Source: Bacteroidota bacterium (GTDB lineage Bacteria; Bacteroidota; Bacteroidia; Chitinophagales; Chitinophagaceae). From it: 64,000 bases of DNA. The stretch spans positions 346,305 through 410,304 of the forward strand of contig JAFAEM010000006.1 of assembly GCA_023424015.1 (NCBI GenBank), in the 5' to 3' direction. This document shows positions 54,267 through 63,547 of the stretch, piece after piece. Both the position numbers and the translations under genes were made by a program. The notes beneath the pieces were generated by a model. That model searched no databases, was not told where the DNA came from, and worked only from the letters and a program-made list of their open reading frames with translations. Each line of letters starts with the position of its first letter. The first letter of the stretch is position 1.

Positions 54267-55573
54267 GACAAATTAAAATCTAAGCGTTTTGAAATTAAAC
54301 CGTCCACATATTCACGTAGCGGCTGCAATTTGATATGCTCCAGTATGTCCTCTGCAAAGGCGTGTAACAACAGTGCTTTGGCATTTTTCTCAGATATCCC
54401 TCTAGATTGCAGGTAAAATAAACCTTCATCATTCAATTGCCCAATAGTACAGCCGTGCGAACATTTAACATCGTCAGCAAAAATTTCAAGCTGTGGCTTT
54501 GTGTTTACAGATGCGGCGTCTGAGAGCAATATATTCTTGTTGGACTGGTACGCGTTCGTTTTCTGAGCTTGTGGGCGAACAAATATCTTACCATTAAACA
54601 CAGCCGCAGCTTCTCCGTCGATAATGCCTTTATAAAGTTCGTTGCTGAAGCAATTTGGTTTTACGTTATCTACAAGGGTATGGTTATCGATATGTGTCTG
54701 ACCATCCTGGAAATAAAGGCCATACAGATGCGACTCGCAGCGCTCAGCATCGAGAATAATATTCAGGTTGTTGCGTACGATACCGCCGTTCAGTGATATT
54801 GTGACGGTATGCGTATAGCTTTTTCCAACCTGCCTGATATGTGTGGTGCTGACGTTATTGCTATCACTTGATTCATTTTGAATCTTATAATATTCAAGCA
54901 CTGCGTCCTGCTCTACTACAAATTCCGTTACCTGGTTTGTAAAACTCGCATCGCTGCCGATACTGGTATAAGTTTCGACAAACTGTGCCTGCGCGTTCTC
55001 CTGGATATGTACCAGGCTGCGCGGTTGGGCCAGCACACTCCTGCCACGGGCATCTGTTATGTTATAGATATAAACGGGATGCTCCAGCAGTTTGCCTTTC
55101 TTCACCTGTACAAAAACCGCTCCCTGTATAAACGCGGTATTGAGCGCGTGGATACCGTCTTTTAAATACTGGCTGCTATGTCCAAAATGTTTTGAAACGA
55201 TTTCCGCGTATTCATTCTTTGCAGCCTCTTCGAGGGGCATGACCACAATATGTTCTGAGATGATTCTTGAAAGCTGGAATGAAAACTTTCCATTTACAAA
55301 AACCAGTGAATTGGCCTGCTCATCACCAGGTAAGCGCAGACTATCAAGATCACCGGCTGTAACTGAGGTATCGTTAGCTTCTACGTCCAACTGAAAGTCT
55401 TTGCTAAACAAGCTGCTGACCCGGGTATATTTCCACTCTTCGTGTTTTACTGTGGGAATACCCATTTTGCCCAGGTCTGTAAAGGCTTTCTCGCGGATAG
55501 CGCCAAGTCCTGGGTCAGCATCGGTTGACTGAAGACGATTAAATGGTTCTCTAAAAATATCAATATTGTTCAT
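54263..55573 (-). CDS. sufD: Fe-S assembly scaffold SufD
   Basis: A 436-residue beta-helix protein of the SufBD family: KHEEWKYTRVSSLF near the start, long run of short strands, and CSHGCTIGQLNDEGLFYLQSRGISEKNAKALLLHAFAEDIL at the C-terminus with the conserved cysteine and His. It pairs with SufB in the SufBC2D scaffold. Confidence 0.95.
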   Translation of the reverse strand: MNNIDIFREPFNRLQSTDADPGLGAIREKAFTDLGKMGIPTVKHEEWKYTRVSSLFSKDFQLDVEANDTSVTAGDLDSLRLPGDEQANSLVFVNGKFSFQLSRIISEHIVVMPLEEAAKNEYAEIVSKHFGHSSQYLKDGIHALNTAFIQGAVFVQVKKGKLLEHPVYIYNITDARGRSVLAQPRSLVHIQENAQAQFVETYTSIGSDASFTNQVTEFVVEQDAVLEYYKIQNESSDSNNVSTTHIRQVGKSYTHTVTISLNGGIVRNNLNIILDAERCESHLYGLYFQDGQTHIDNHTLVDNVKPNCFSNELYKGIIDGEAAAVFNGKIFVRPQAQKTNAYQSNKNILLSDAASVNTKPQLEIFADDVKCSHGCTIGQLNDEGLFYLQSRGISEKNAKALLLHAFAEDILEHIKLQPLREYVDGLISKRLDFNLS

Positions 55574-55619
55574 CTGTGTCTTAAAGTTTTGAGAGAATGA
55601 AGTAATAAAAAATGATCCC

Positions 55620-56384
55620 TTAGGCTTCCTGGCCTACGTTCACTTCATCTTTTATAAACTCATAACCTCTTTCTTCCAGTTCAAGCGCCAGCTCTTTTGG
55701 CCCTGATTTTACGATACGACCATTGTATAATACATGCACAAAATCCGGAACAATGTAGTCGAGCAGTCGCTGGTAGTGTGTCACCATCAATATCCCGTTA
55801 TCCTTGCTGCGAAGTTTATTCACACCATTTGAAACGACGCGAATGGCATCGATATCGAGACCCGAATCAGTTTCATCCAAAATGGCCAGTTTAGGTTGCA
55901 GCATGGCCATCTGGAAAATCTCGTTCCTTTTCTTTTCGCCACCCGAAAACCCTTCATTGAGCGAACGGCTTAACAGGGCCTGGTCCATATTCATCAGCGC
56001 CATTTTCTCTTTCATCAGCTTCAAAAACGAAACTGCATCGAGAGCTTCCTCACCACGGTATTTCCTAACTTCGTTAACTGCTGCTTTAATAAAATTGGTT
56101 GTGCTCAAACCTGGAATTTCGACCGGATATTGGAATGCAAGGAAAAGCCCCTCGCCTGCCCTATCTTCAGGAGAAAGTTCCAACAGGTCTTTACCCAGGA
56201 ATTCAACTGATCCGTTCAACACACCATATTCCTTTCTACCGGCTAGTACCGATGCAAGTGTACTTTTACCAGAACCGTTCGGACCCATGATTGCATGCAC
56301 TTCTCCTGCTTTTATTTCCAGGTTGATCCCATTTAATATCTTCCTTTCCCCGGTTCCGGCATGTAAGTTTTTAATCGAGAGCAT
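55620..56384 (-). CDS. sufC: Fe-S assembly ATPase SufC
   Basis: A 254-residue ABC-type ATPase. Walker A GPNGSGKST (34-42), signature LNEGFSGGEKKRNE and Walker B LAILDETDSGLDIDAI are intact. It drives conformational change in SufB/SufD. Between sufB and sufC lie 71 bp containing the GTGAGTCGTGAGT repeat. Confidence 0.97.
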   Translation of the reverse strand: MLSIKNLHAGTGERKILNGINLEIKAGEVHAIMGPNGSGKSTLASVLAGRKEYGVLNGSVEFLGKDLLELSPEDRAGEGLFLAFQYPVEIPGLSTTNFIKAAVNEVRKYRGEEALDAVSFLKLMKEKMALMNMDQALLSRSLNEGFSGGEKKRNEIFQMAMLQPKLAILDETDSGLDIDAIRVVSNGVNKLRSKDNGILMVTHYQRLLDYIVPDFVHVLYNGRIVKSGPKELALELEERGYEFIKDEVNVGQEA

Positions 56385-56414
56385 ATTCTTAGTTTATTTT
56401 TATTTTAGGTTTTA

Positions 56415-56438
56415 TTCGTGAGTCGTGAGTCGTGAGTA
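56415..56438. repeat. GTGAGTCGTGAGT word repeat inside suf operon
   Basis: TTCGTGAGTCGTGAGTCGTG, nearly the same as the repeat after btuB. It interrupts the suf operon between sufB and sufC. Confidence 0.6.
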
Positions 56439-56455
56439 AGGTTCACCCCTAATTT

Positions 56456-57901
56456 CTATCCAACACTTCCTTCAAGACTCACTGCTAACAGCTTTTGAGC
56501 TTCTACGGCGAATTCCATGGGAAGCTGATTCATGACTTCCCTCGCGAATCCGTTTACTATTAATGCTACAGCGGTTTCTGTGTCAATGCCACGCTGGTTA
56601 CAGTAAAATATCTGGTCTTCCCCGATCTTGGAAGTAGTGGCTTCGTGTTCTACGATAGCTGAATTATTCTTCACCTCTATATATGGGAAAGTATGCGCAC
56701 CGCATTTGTCGCCCAAAAGCAGTGAGTCGCATTGAGAAAAATTGCGTGCATTCTCCGCCTTCTTACTTACGTGTACCAGTCCTCGGTAACTATTGTTACT
56801 TACACCAGCGGATATCCCTTTTGAAACGATCCTGCTTTTTGTGTTCTTTCCGATATGCTGCATTTTAGTACCGGTATCGGCCTGCTGGTGATGATTGGTA
56901 ACAGCGATGGAATAAAATTCACCAACCGAATTATCGCCTTTTAAGATCACACCGGGATACTTCCAGGTGATAGCAGAGCCAGTTTCCACCTGTGTCCATG
57001 AGATCTTGGAATTTTTACCCTGGCAAATACCGCGTTTAGTTACGAAATTGTAGATACCACCATTACCATCTTTATCACCGGGATACCAGTTTTGAACGGT
57101 GGAATATTTAATCTCGGCATCATCCATCGCGATAAGCTCCACAACTGCGGCGTGCAACTGGTTTTCGTCACGCATAGGCGCAGTGCAACCTTCGAGATAA
57201 CTTACATAGCTGGCGTCTTCGGCAACGATCAGGGTTCTTTCAAACTGACCTGTATTTTCGGCGTTGATACGGAAATAGGTAGACAGTTCCATCGGGCAGC
57301 GAACGCCTTTCGGAATAAAACAAAACGAACCATCGCTGAAAACAGCTGAGTTCAACGCGGCGAAATAATTATCAGTGATAGGCACTACCGAACCCAGGTA
57401 TTTTTTTACAAGCTCCGGATGTTCCTGTACGGCTTCGCTCATCGAACAGAATATGATACCGAGTTCCGCCAGTTGCTCTTTGAATGTAGTACCAATGGAA
57501 ATACTGTCAATAACCGCGTCAACGGCCACCCCGGTCAGTCTTTTTTGTTCATCCAGGGAAATACCCAGTTTTTCAAAGGTTCTTCTAAGTTCCGGATCGA
57601 TCTCATCCAGGCTGTTGGGTTTTACCTTTTGCTTTGGTGCCGAATAGTAAATAATATCCTGGTAATTGATCGGCGGGTAGCTAATATTGGCCCAGGCCGG
57701 CTCCTCCATTTTCAACCAGTGCCGAAAGGCTTTTAACCTCCACTCCAACAACCAGGCAGGTTCATTCTTCTTCGCTGAAATAAAACGCACGGTATCTTCA
57801 TTCAGACCTTTGGGAGCTTCATCTGCTTCAATATCAGTGACAAAACCATATTTATACTCTCTTAGAACCGTCTGTTCTATCGTACTTAATTCTTCACTCA
57901 T
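56456..57901 (-). CDS. sufB: Fe-S assembly scaffold SufB
   Basis: A 481-residue SufB. EDTVRFISAKKNEPAWLLEWRLKAF, YSAPK, GSAITWKYPGVIL, KNTKSRIVSKGISAG, DSLLLGDKCGAHTFPYIEVKN and VEHEATTSKIGEDQIFYCNQRGI are the family blocks; the C-terminal cysteine region is intact. First gene of the operon. Confidence 0.97.
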   Translation of the reverse strand: MSEELSTIEQTVLREYKYGFVTDIEADEAPKGLNEDTVRFISAKKNEPAWLLEWRLKAFRHWLKMEEPAWANISYPPINYQDIIYYSAPKQKVKPNSLDEIDPELRRTFEKLGISLDEQKRLTGVAVDAVIDSISIGTTFKEQLAELGIIFCSMSEAVQEHPELVKKYLGSVVPITDNYFAALNSAVFSDGSFCFIPKGVRCPMELSTYFRINAENTGQFERTLIVAEDASYVSYLEGCTAPMRDENQLHAAVVELIAMDDAEIKYSTVQNWYPGDKDGNGGIYNFVTKRGICQGKNSKISWTQVETGSAITWKYPGVILKGDNSVGEFYSIAVTNHHQQADTGTKMQHIGKNTKSRIVSKGISAGVSNNSYRGLVHVSKKAENARNFSQCDSLLLGDKCGAHTFPYIEVKNNSAIVEHEATTSKIGEDQIFYCNQRGIDTETAVALIVNGFAREVMNQLPMEFAVEAQKLLAVSLEGSVG

Positions 57902-57936
57902 AACTAAATTTTGCAGGTCTTATTAAAAAAGGGCCA

Positions 57937-57944
57937 CAAAGATA
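57937..57944 (-). promoter_or_regulatory. -7 element of suf operon
   Basis: On the minus strand TATCTTTG is an exact match to TAnnTTTG, 36 bp upstream of the sufB ATG. A TTTTTTG lies at a too short spacing for a -33 element. No Rrf2-type palindrome is obvious. Confidence 0.5.
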
Positions 57945-58032
57945 CGATTCCATTTGTACAAAAAAGTATAAATAGACTTTAAATATCAGTTTTTTCGGGG
58001 AAAAAAGAGTTAGAACACGCCGGAGTAAAGGC

Positions 58033-58485
58033 TTATAAACCATTGACAGACTTCTCGTTCTGGGCTCTAAGGCGCTGGCATAGAATTTTGATAAAACCCC
58101 GGGCCACTTCCGTCCGGTTTTCGATCAATTCGTAGAAGGGTTCCTGCTCGATCCGGAACAAAATACAGTCCATTTTGGTGGTAGCTGTGGCGGACCTCAG
58201 TTCGGCATCCAGGAGGGCGAGTTCGCCAAAAACCTCCTTTTCCTTCAATATCGCCAGGGTGGTTTTGCCTTTATGGATCCTGACTTCGCCCCGGTGGATG
58301 ATATACATGCAATCTCCGATCTCACCTTCCTTAAATATGGTGGTGTTTTGCTCAAATTCTTCTTCCTCCATCAGCGGCGCCAGGTCGGCCAGGATATTTT
58401 CGGGTGTGTCTTTGAAAATACTCAGCGATTTCAGGATCAACACCTTTTCTACCAGCAGCAGGCTGTCTATTTGATTTTCGTTCAT
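58033..58485 (-). CDS. Cyclic nucleotide-binding domain protein
   Basis: A 150-residue protein that is essentially one cNMP-binding domain: FEQNTTIFKEGEIGDCMYIIHRGEVRIHKG, then the phosphate cassette FGELALLDAELRSATA with Glu88 and Arg97 that hold ribose and phosphate in cAMP/cGMP sites. No HTH follows, so it is not a CRP-type factor. Its ATG overlaps the stop of the NTT transporter gene (ATGA), so the two are translationally coupled. Confidence 0.92.
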   Translation of the reverse strand: MNENQIDSLLLVEKVLILKSLSIFKDTPENILADLAPLMEEEEFEQNTTIFKEGEIGDCMYIIHRGEVRIHKGKTTLAILKEKEVFGELALLDAELRSATATTKMDCILFRIEQEPFYELIENRTEVARGFIKILCQRLRAQNEKSVNGL

Positions 58486-61241
58486 AAATCTGCTTTTTGA
58501 GGGTTGGCGGCTGCGAACAAAGCTGTTTCTTTCAGCAACCTGTTGTCGGATTCCATAAACTTCCGGAACAGATCTCTTTCAACGGTATGTCCCCGTTTGC
58601 AAGAAACATACATCGAACAGGCTTTTGTCCAATTAAAATAAAGTATCGGTTTTTCTGAAAGGATCCTTTCCAGGATATGCCCGATGTTTTCAAATTGCCT
58701 TTCTGTAAATAGCGATCGCAGGGCATTGCATCGGCGTTCAAGTTCCACTGATTCAAACATCAGGTTAAACTGTCGACCTATATCTTTTTTAACGGTGAGC
58801 TCAATAATTTCCATCGCGTTTGCCACGCTGTCTTTTTGTTTCGCACTTAATCCATACCGGACCTTGGTGATCTTATCGCGATCATACAAACAACCAAACA
58901 GGCTTAGCAAAACTTCACGGATCTCCTGCGTTTCGAGTTGAATGGAGCGATTTAAAACAGCATAGTCTTCATTTTCGGATTCCAGTTTTTGCTGCATGTG
59001 TAATAATTCCACTCCATAAATTATATAGGCCCGGGCAATGGGTTCCAGTAGCTTTATTTCTTCCGGTCCGGCTACAAAACGGCAGCGATGAAGCGCTTTT
59101 ACGATTGGGCTGGTATACGGTGTCCGGCTTTCCAATAGTTTTAAAAGTATACGTGCAGCCTCCTCTCCGCCAATGCGGCCACAAAGAGATATTAATTTCT
59201 CCATGCGATCCGGCGGTAATGCATCGGAAAATAATTCCCGTTCCAGTACAGGCAGGGATGACGTTCCAGTTCTTTGAAATGCTGTCAATACCTGCTTTTC
59301 GTAAAAAGTCAATTGTTTAGCCAGCGCTTCCAGTGTTTCTTTCATCGCCATTTTTCCAACCGCGTTTATTGCGGCTATGCGCATAGCCGGATCGGGATCC
59401 AGGATTAATTTGCTATGGTTAGGATGACTATATTCGTCCTTTACCGCTTCCAGGATTGTGATCAGCATATTTTTATCCGCTGCTTCCGGGCTTAAAAAAA
59501 GCTGATCAAGTGCTGCCTGGCCTTTTTGCCGGATGTTTTGATATTTATTTACCAGCATACCCGCGATCGCTGCTTCACGCAATTCACCTGGCTGTTCAAT
59601 ATACTGATCGAGGTTCCAGTCTTCCCGACCTAGCCGGGTGATGGCTCTTACAGTCTCCTGGCGCACCATGGAATCAGTATTTTGTTGCAGTAATTGCTCC
59701 AGCTTCGCCCTTGTTGAATCTGAACTCTCCTTCAATAATCGCAACGCTTCGAGTTTTAGTGGGTGGGATTGATGAAAAAGTAACTGGCTGATCAATTCAT
59801 TGGAAACCTTGTCTTCTTCACTGTTCAGCATTCGTAAAATACTGATGACTTCCTGGTCGGTACCCGTCATCATTTTATCTTTTACCATTTCTTTGATAGT
59901 ATCATCATGGAGGTTAAATTCCTCCCGGCTGAAATATCGGTTGCTGATCGTCTTAATAAGGATCTGTACATATTGCCGGTTAACCAATACAACACCTGCA
60001 ACCCAGAGAACACCCAATGCGACCAATACATAACAAAGCAACATCAGGTCAACTTTACCATATGTATATACCAGGCCAAGCAGGAACACACCAGCGAAAA
60101 GCGAGGCAAAAGGATCCATGATACCCTTCACGATATTATGCGCCCGCAGTCTTTCATAGGTTGGCAACGGCTGCATGAGCGTAAGCAATACCGGGGAGTT
60201 GAGTGAGGTCCGGAGGACATCTACAACCATCGAACAGGCCCCGAACAAATAGAATATGATCTTTTGACTGGATGACAGGTTACCAGCCAGCACAATGACA
60301 ACTGCGAGCAACACCATGGCACAAGGTGTAATGAATAGTGACTGACGGACTCCTAATGAAGCGGTAACGCGACTCGTAAAGACCATTTTTGTAATAAAGG
60401 CGATGATGCGCAGGCTGGCATAGAAAAACGCGATAAAGCTTGCGAGTGCTACATCTGTTTTATTAGCCTTGCTTACTTCGCCATAAAAACCATAAGTGAT
60501 CAGTATCACACAAACCGATGTGATCAAAGATATAAACGCGATCCGCCTGATATAAGAATTGGTGGCGATGTTCTCCACAATTTTTCGAATTGGCCGCTTG
60601 CCGCTGGCATGCTTATGTGAGTGCTGTAGAAGGGTTGATGCATTTGACCGGATCAGGTTATTGAAAAAAGGGAGAGAAAGCAACATGCAACCCGCGCCGA
60701 ACAACAAAAGGTTAGCTGCGCCAGTATAAGGTACAAAGACGAGAGCAAGAGAGTATCCGATTGCCTTGGCCGGGATATCGCCACCACTTATCACGGCGAA
60801 GAGACGTTTGCTTTGCCGGAGGTCGAAGAGCAGTGCCGCGATACCCCAGAACTGGAGATTGTTAAGAAGGTACAACGCATAAAACCAACCCAGGGTGAGG
60901 TAGATAAACCAATCCTGTTCAAACTGGTAATTACCTGCCCATACCAACAATACGCTGGCCGCCATAAAAATGATCACCCCCAGGTTAAAAGATTTGAAAG
61001 ACATAACGTGTTCGAGCCGTGTGTACAATAATCCAACAAACCATAGCAGTATCGATGAAATGATCATCACCCAGGCTAGCTCTGTAATGGGGAATCGTTC
61101 AAGAAAACGGGCAAGGGCCGATGTAAAAAAAAACGCAATTCCCGCTCCCTGGAAAAACTGGAACAGGTAAAGTTGCTTAACGGTACCCCATTCGCGGGGA
61201 TATACATTCAGCACACGTAACCAGAACTTGTGAGAGATCAT
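58482..61241 (-). CDS. Npt1/Npt2-type nucleotide transporter fused to HEAT-like repeats
   Basis: A 919-residue protein. Residues 1-430 are a 12-helix ADP/ATP-translocase (NTT)-type permease: YLFQFFQGAGIAFFFTSALARFLER, LLYTRLEHVMSFK, FWGIAALLFDLRQSKRLFAVISGGDIPAKAIG and LLTLMQPLPTYERLRAHNIVKGIMDPFASLFAG are typical blocks. Residues about 440-700 are HEAT/armadillo-like helix pairs (VRQETVRAITRLG, MRIAAINAVGKMA). The rest is helical. Free-living bacteria are known to carry such NTT-HEAT-cNMP combinations; substrates and direction are unknown. Here the cyclic nucleotide domain is a separate, coupled gene. Confidence 0.87.
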   Translation of the reverse strand: MISHKFWLRVLNVYPREWGTVKQLYLFQFFQGAGIAFFFTSALARFLERFPITELAWVMIISSILLWFVGLLYTRLEHVMSFKSFNLGVIIFMAASVLLVWAGNYQFEQDWFIYLTLGWFYALYLLNNLQFWGIAALLFDLRQSKRLFAVISGGDIPAKAIGYSLALVFVPYTGAANLLLFGAGCMLLSLPFFNNLIRSNASTLLQHSHKHASGKRPIRKIVENIATNSYIRRIAFISLITSVCVILITYGFYGEVSKANKTDVALASFIAFFYASLRIIAFITKMVFTSRVTASLGVRQSLFITPCAMVLLAVVIVLAGNLSSSQKIIFYLFGACSMVVDVLRTSLNSPVLLTLMQPLPTYERLRAHNIVKGIMDPFASLFAGVFLLGLVYTYGKVDLMLLCYVLVALGVLWVAGVVLVNRQYVQILIKTISNRYFSREEFNLHDDTIKEMVKDKMMTGTDQEVISILRMLNSEEDKVSNELISQLLFHQSHPLKLEALRLLKESSDSTRAKLEQLLQQNTDSMVRQETVRAITRLGREDWNLDQYIEQPGELREAAIAGMLVNKYQNIRQKGQAALDQLFLSPEAADKNMLITILEAVKDEYSHPNHSKLILDPDPAMRIAAINAVGKMAMKETLEALAKQLTFYEKQVLTAFQRTGTSSLPVLERELFSDALPPDRMEKLISLCGRIGGEEAARILLKLLESRTPYTSPIVKALHRCRFVAGPEEIKLLEPIARAYIIYGVELLHMQQKLESENEDYAVLNRSIQLETQEIREVLLSLFGCLYDRDKITKVRYGLSAKQKDSVANAMEIIELTVKKDIGRQFNLMFESVELERRCNALRSLFTERQFENIGHILERILSEKPILYFNWTKACSMYVSCKRGHTVERDLFRKFMESDNRLLKETALFAAANPQKADL

Positions 61242-61263
61242 ATTATTTTCTCATAAACGGTGA

Positions 61264-61854
61264 CTATTGCAACTTTTGCTTTAGTATCTCATAGTGCTGT
61301 TTCTTTATAGGGTATCGATCTTGTAGTGAACTCGAAGTAAAATAGCGGTGTGATTCAAAAAAACTCACCTGCAAAAGGTCCCACTGCTTGTTGTCGCTAA
61401 TGATGCCAAACGTCAAAAACTCTATCCGCAGGCTATCGCTGATCTCAAAAAAATCATTTCTGCCAAGGTAATCCAGGTCGGCGTCACATATGATCATCTC
61501 AGCCAAGGTATGTGGAGACTGAGGAATTTTTGTCGCCATGATCATCCCCTCAATCGTGTCCAGTTCTTCAGTACTGTATTTGTCAGAGCCTAACATTTCC
61601 CGCATGATGCGGCAGGATTCCTCTTCGTGGCCTTTATAGGTGCGAAGAAATCCGGTATCGTGAAACAAGGCAGCTGTTTGCAGTAGTAGCATCAAACGCT
61701 GGTCGCTGATCTCTTCGGCGATCCCGATTCGTTCAGCATGCCACAAGACATCCTCCGTATGCGCGACACTGTGGTAGGTGAGCTGGGGTGATAACCCGCT
61801 GCGCAACAGGTTGATTACTTCCGATTTCAGCTGATGAAACCAAGGTTCAGTCAT
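61264..61854 (-). CDS. HD-domain phosphohydrolase
   Basis: A 196-residue all-helical HD protein. Metal ligands His32 (in YHSVAHTEDVL), His65-Asp66 (FHDTGF), His76 and Asp124/Asp126 (CDADLDYLG) are present, so it is probably active. YHSVAHTEDV resembles the first motif of class I cyclic nucleotide phosphodiesterases but is also found in other HD families. First gene of the operon with the NTT-HEAT and CNB genes, 22 bp before the transporter. Confidence 0.87.
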   Translation of the reverse strand: MTEPWFHQLKSEVINLLRSGLSPQLTYHSVAHTEDVLWHAERIGIAEEISDQRLMLLLQTAALFHDTGFLRTYKGHEEESCRIMREMLGSDKYSTEELDTIEGMIMATKIPQSPHTLAEMIICDADLDYLGRNDFFEISDSLRIEFLTFGIISDNKQWDLLQVSFFESHRYFTSSSLQDRYPIKKQHYEILKQKLQ

Positions 61855-62051
61855 AACAGGAAATGCTCATTAAATATAAGACTTCCCTGCGAGATGGAAT
61901 TGGGATCGAAGGAATTGGGGATTGCTAATAAGATTTAGGTAGGGGCCCGCGATTTTCGCAGCTGGTTTCAATTCGAAATTTAACCGCGGCCGATGTCTGG
62001 GGAGTCGGGCTATCGAATAATATTCTCTATCTTACTAATAAATAACCAAAA

Positions 62052-62492
62052 ATGCCACAACAAACGTCCAGCAAACACTCTACTTTTTTGCTTTTCCCCT
62101 GGGGCTTACTGTCTATTTTACTCATACTTGCACTAAATCTTGCTCTCAGCGATAGTTGGTTTCGCGATAACTGGAGCTGGATCACGTTGGTGCTGATCAT
62201 ACCTGCCGCTATATTCGAAAACTTTAAAGTGGGATATTCCACTATGCGGATCATGTTTTTAAAAATGATCTATTCACTACTATCTTTTCTACTGGTAGGC
62301 ATGGCTTTCGGCGCAGCGCTCGCCGGTTGGCATCTCGAAAGATTCCAAAACATCACGAATATTGAGAAGATCCGTTTACCCTGGTTCGTCTTGCTGGCAC
62401 TGGCCGTTATGCTGCTCATCCAGGTCGCGCAAATCTTCAGTATGCTGAAAGCGGTAAAACGTGAGTTTATGCAACTGGACCCGGATCAATAG
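62052..62492 (+). CDS. Four-helix membrane protein of unknown function
   Basis: A 146-residue inner membrane protein with helices at about 12-32, 41-57, 66-90 and 105-127 and a basic, acidic tail (KREFMQLDPDQ). No known family. Divergent from the HD operon and convergent with the DUF6607 gene. Regular helix spacing supports it. Confidence 0.65.
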   Translation: MPQQTSSKHSTFLLFPWGLLSILLILALNLALSDSWFRDNWSWITLVLIIPAAIFENFKVGYSTMRIMFLKMIYSLLSFLLVGMAFGAALAGWHLERFQNITNIEKIRLPWFVLLALAVMLLIQVAQIFSMLKAVKREFMQLDPDQ

Positions 62493-62608
62493 GGTAAGAA
62501 GACTTGAACAAGCGACTTCAACACGAGCTGGCTAACTAAATACCCAGCCTCAAGCGCAATACGTTTACGACAGGTTTAAATTATTAGTTCAATGAAATGC
62601 AGGTCCAA

Positions 62609-63547
62609 TTACCTTGTTGCCGCGAGTTTTTTGTCTGACGGAATAATAAAGCGTTCGATCTCGGCCCGAATACGACCATCAATATCATCTTTACTTACTT
62701 TTTTTGCTTTGTAATCTGAAGCCAGCGAAAGCAGGTACTCATGAAGTAATTTATTATCGATCTTTTCTTTCAGGCTGATCACATCACTAGCATTGATATA
62801 ATCCTCCCATACTTTTCTCACCTTACTCCAATACTCCTTGTTCTCCTCCCAATATTTGCGTGCGGCATCGCATTCTTTCTCATCAATCTTCTTATAGTTG
62901 TTGTGGCCTTTTTCTTCCACGATCAGTTTGTCGGCACCCTGGTTACGGACAATTTTCTGGTTGTCCTGCTCGTGGAGGTAACCACCTGGACCGATATTCA
63001 GGCGGTTGGTTCTTTTTAATATATTATAATCACTGCGCACGGTGTATTCTCTCCTGGGCAGGGGTGCATCTGTAGTGTTTTGCCAGACTATCTTTCCATC
63101 CAGGTTTACAAACTGACTATAGCCCTGATATCGGGGCTCATCGGCTACTTCCCAAACCGTTTGCGTCCATTTTCCTTTTACTTCCTCTGCAGGCAGAATT
63201 TCCTTTACCCAGGTACGATCCCCTTTATATTTCCAGATCACAGGATTTTCGTAGGTCCATTCCTCGCGCCAGTGCTTTACGATCACGGTCGGTGACACGA
63301 TCAGCAAATGCTGTATCACCACTTTTTTATCGTTTACTTCAATGGGAAGGGCGAGTTCGGCAGTACCGCCAATTTCTTCGCGTTCGTGAAATTTATAGTC
63401 AGAAGCAGGCGCAAAAGTTTCGGCATATTTAAAGGATACTTCGAAGCATCCGCAAAGCTTATCAATGATCTTTCTGTCCGTAGCAGGTTGTGCAAATACA
63501 ACAATGCCCAAAAGGCAGCCCAGGCTAATTCCGGTAATTTTTTTCAT
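62609..63547 (-). CDS. DUF6607-family exported protein
   Basis: A 312-residue protein with a signal peptide (MKKITGISLGCLLGIVVFAQ). The mature part starts with KLCGCFEVSFKYAETFAPASDYKFHEREEIGGTAELAL and has VKHWREEWTYENPVIWKYKGDRTW, WTQTVWEVADEPRYQGYSQFVNLDGKIVWQNTTDAPLPRREYTVRSDYNIL; the last third is helical. This matches the Bacteroidetes DUF6607 family as I recall it; function unknown. Single gene. Confidence 0.7.
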   Translation of the reverse strand: MKKITGISLGCLLGIVVFAQPATDRKIIDKLCGCFEVSFKYAETFAPASDYKFHEREEIGGTAELALPIEVNDKKVVIQHLLIVSPTVIVKHWREEWTYENPVIWKYKGDRTWVKEILPAEEVKGKWTQTVWEVADEPRYQGYSQFVNLDGKIVWQNTTDAPLPRREYTVRSDYNILKRTNRLNIGPGGYLHEQDNQKIVRNQGADKLIVEEKGHNNYKKIDEKECDAARKYWEENKEYWSKVRKVWEDYINASDVISLKEKIDNKLLHEYLLSLASDYKAKKVSKDDIDGRIRAEIERFIIPSDKKLAATR

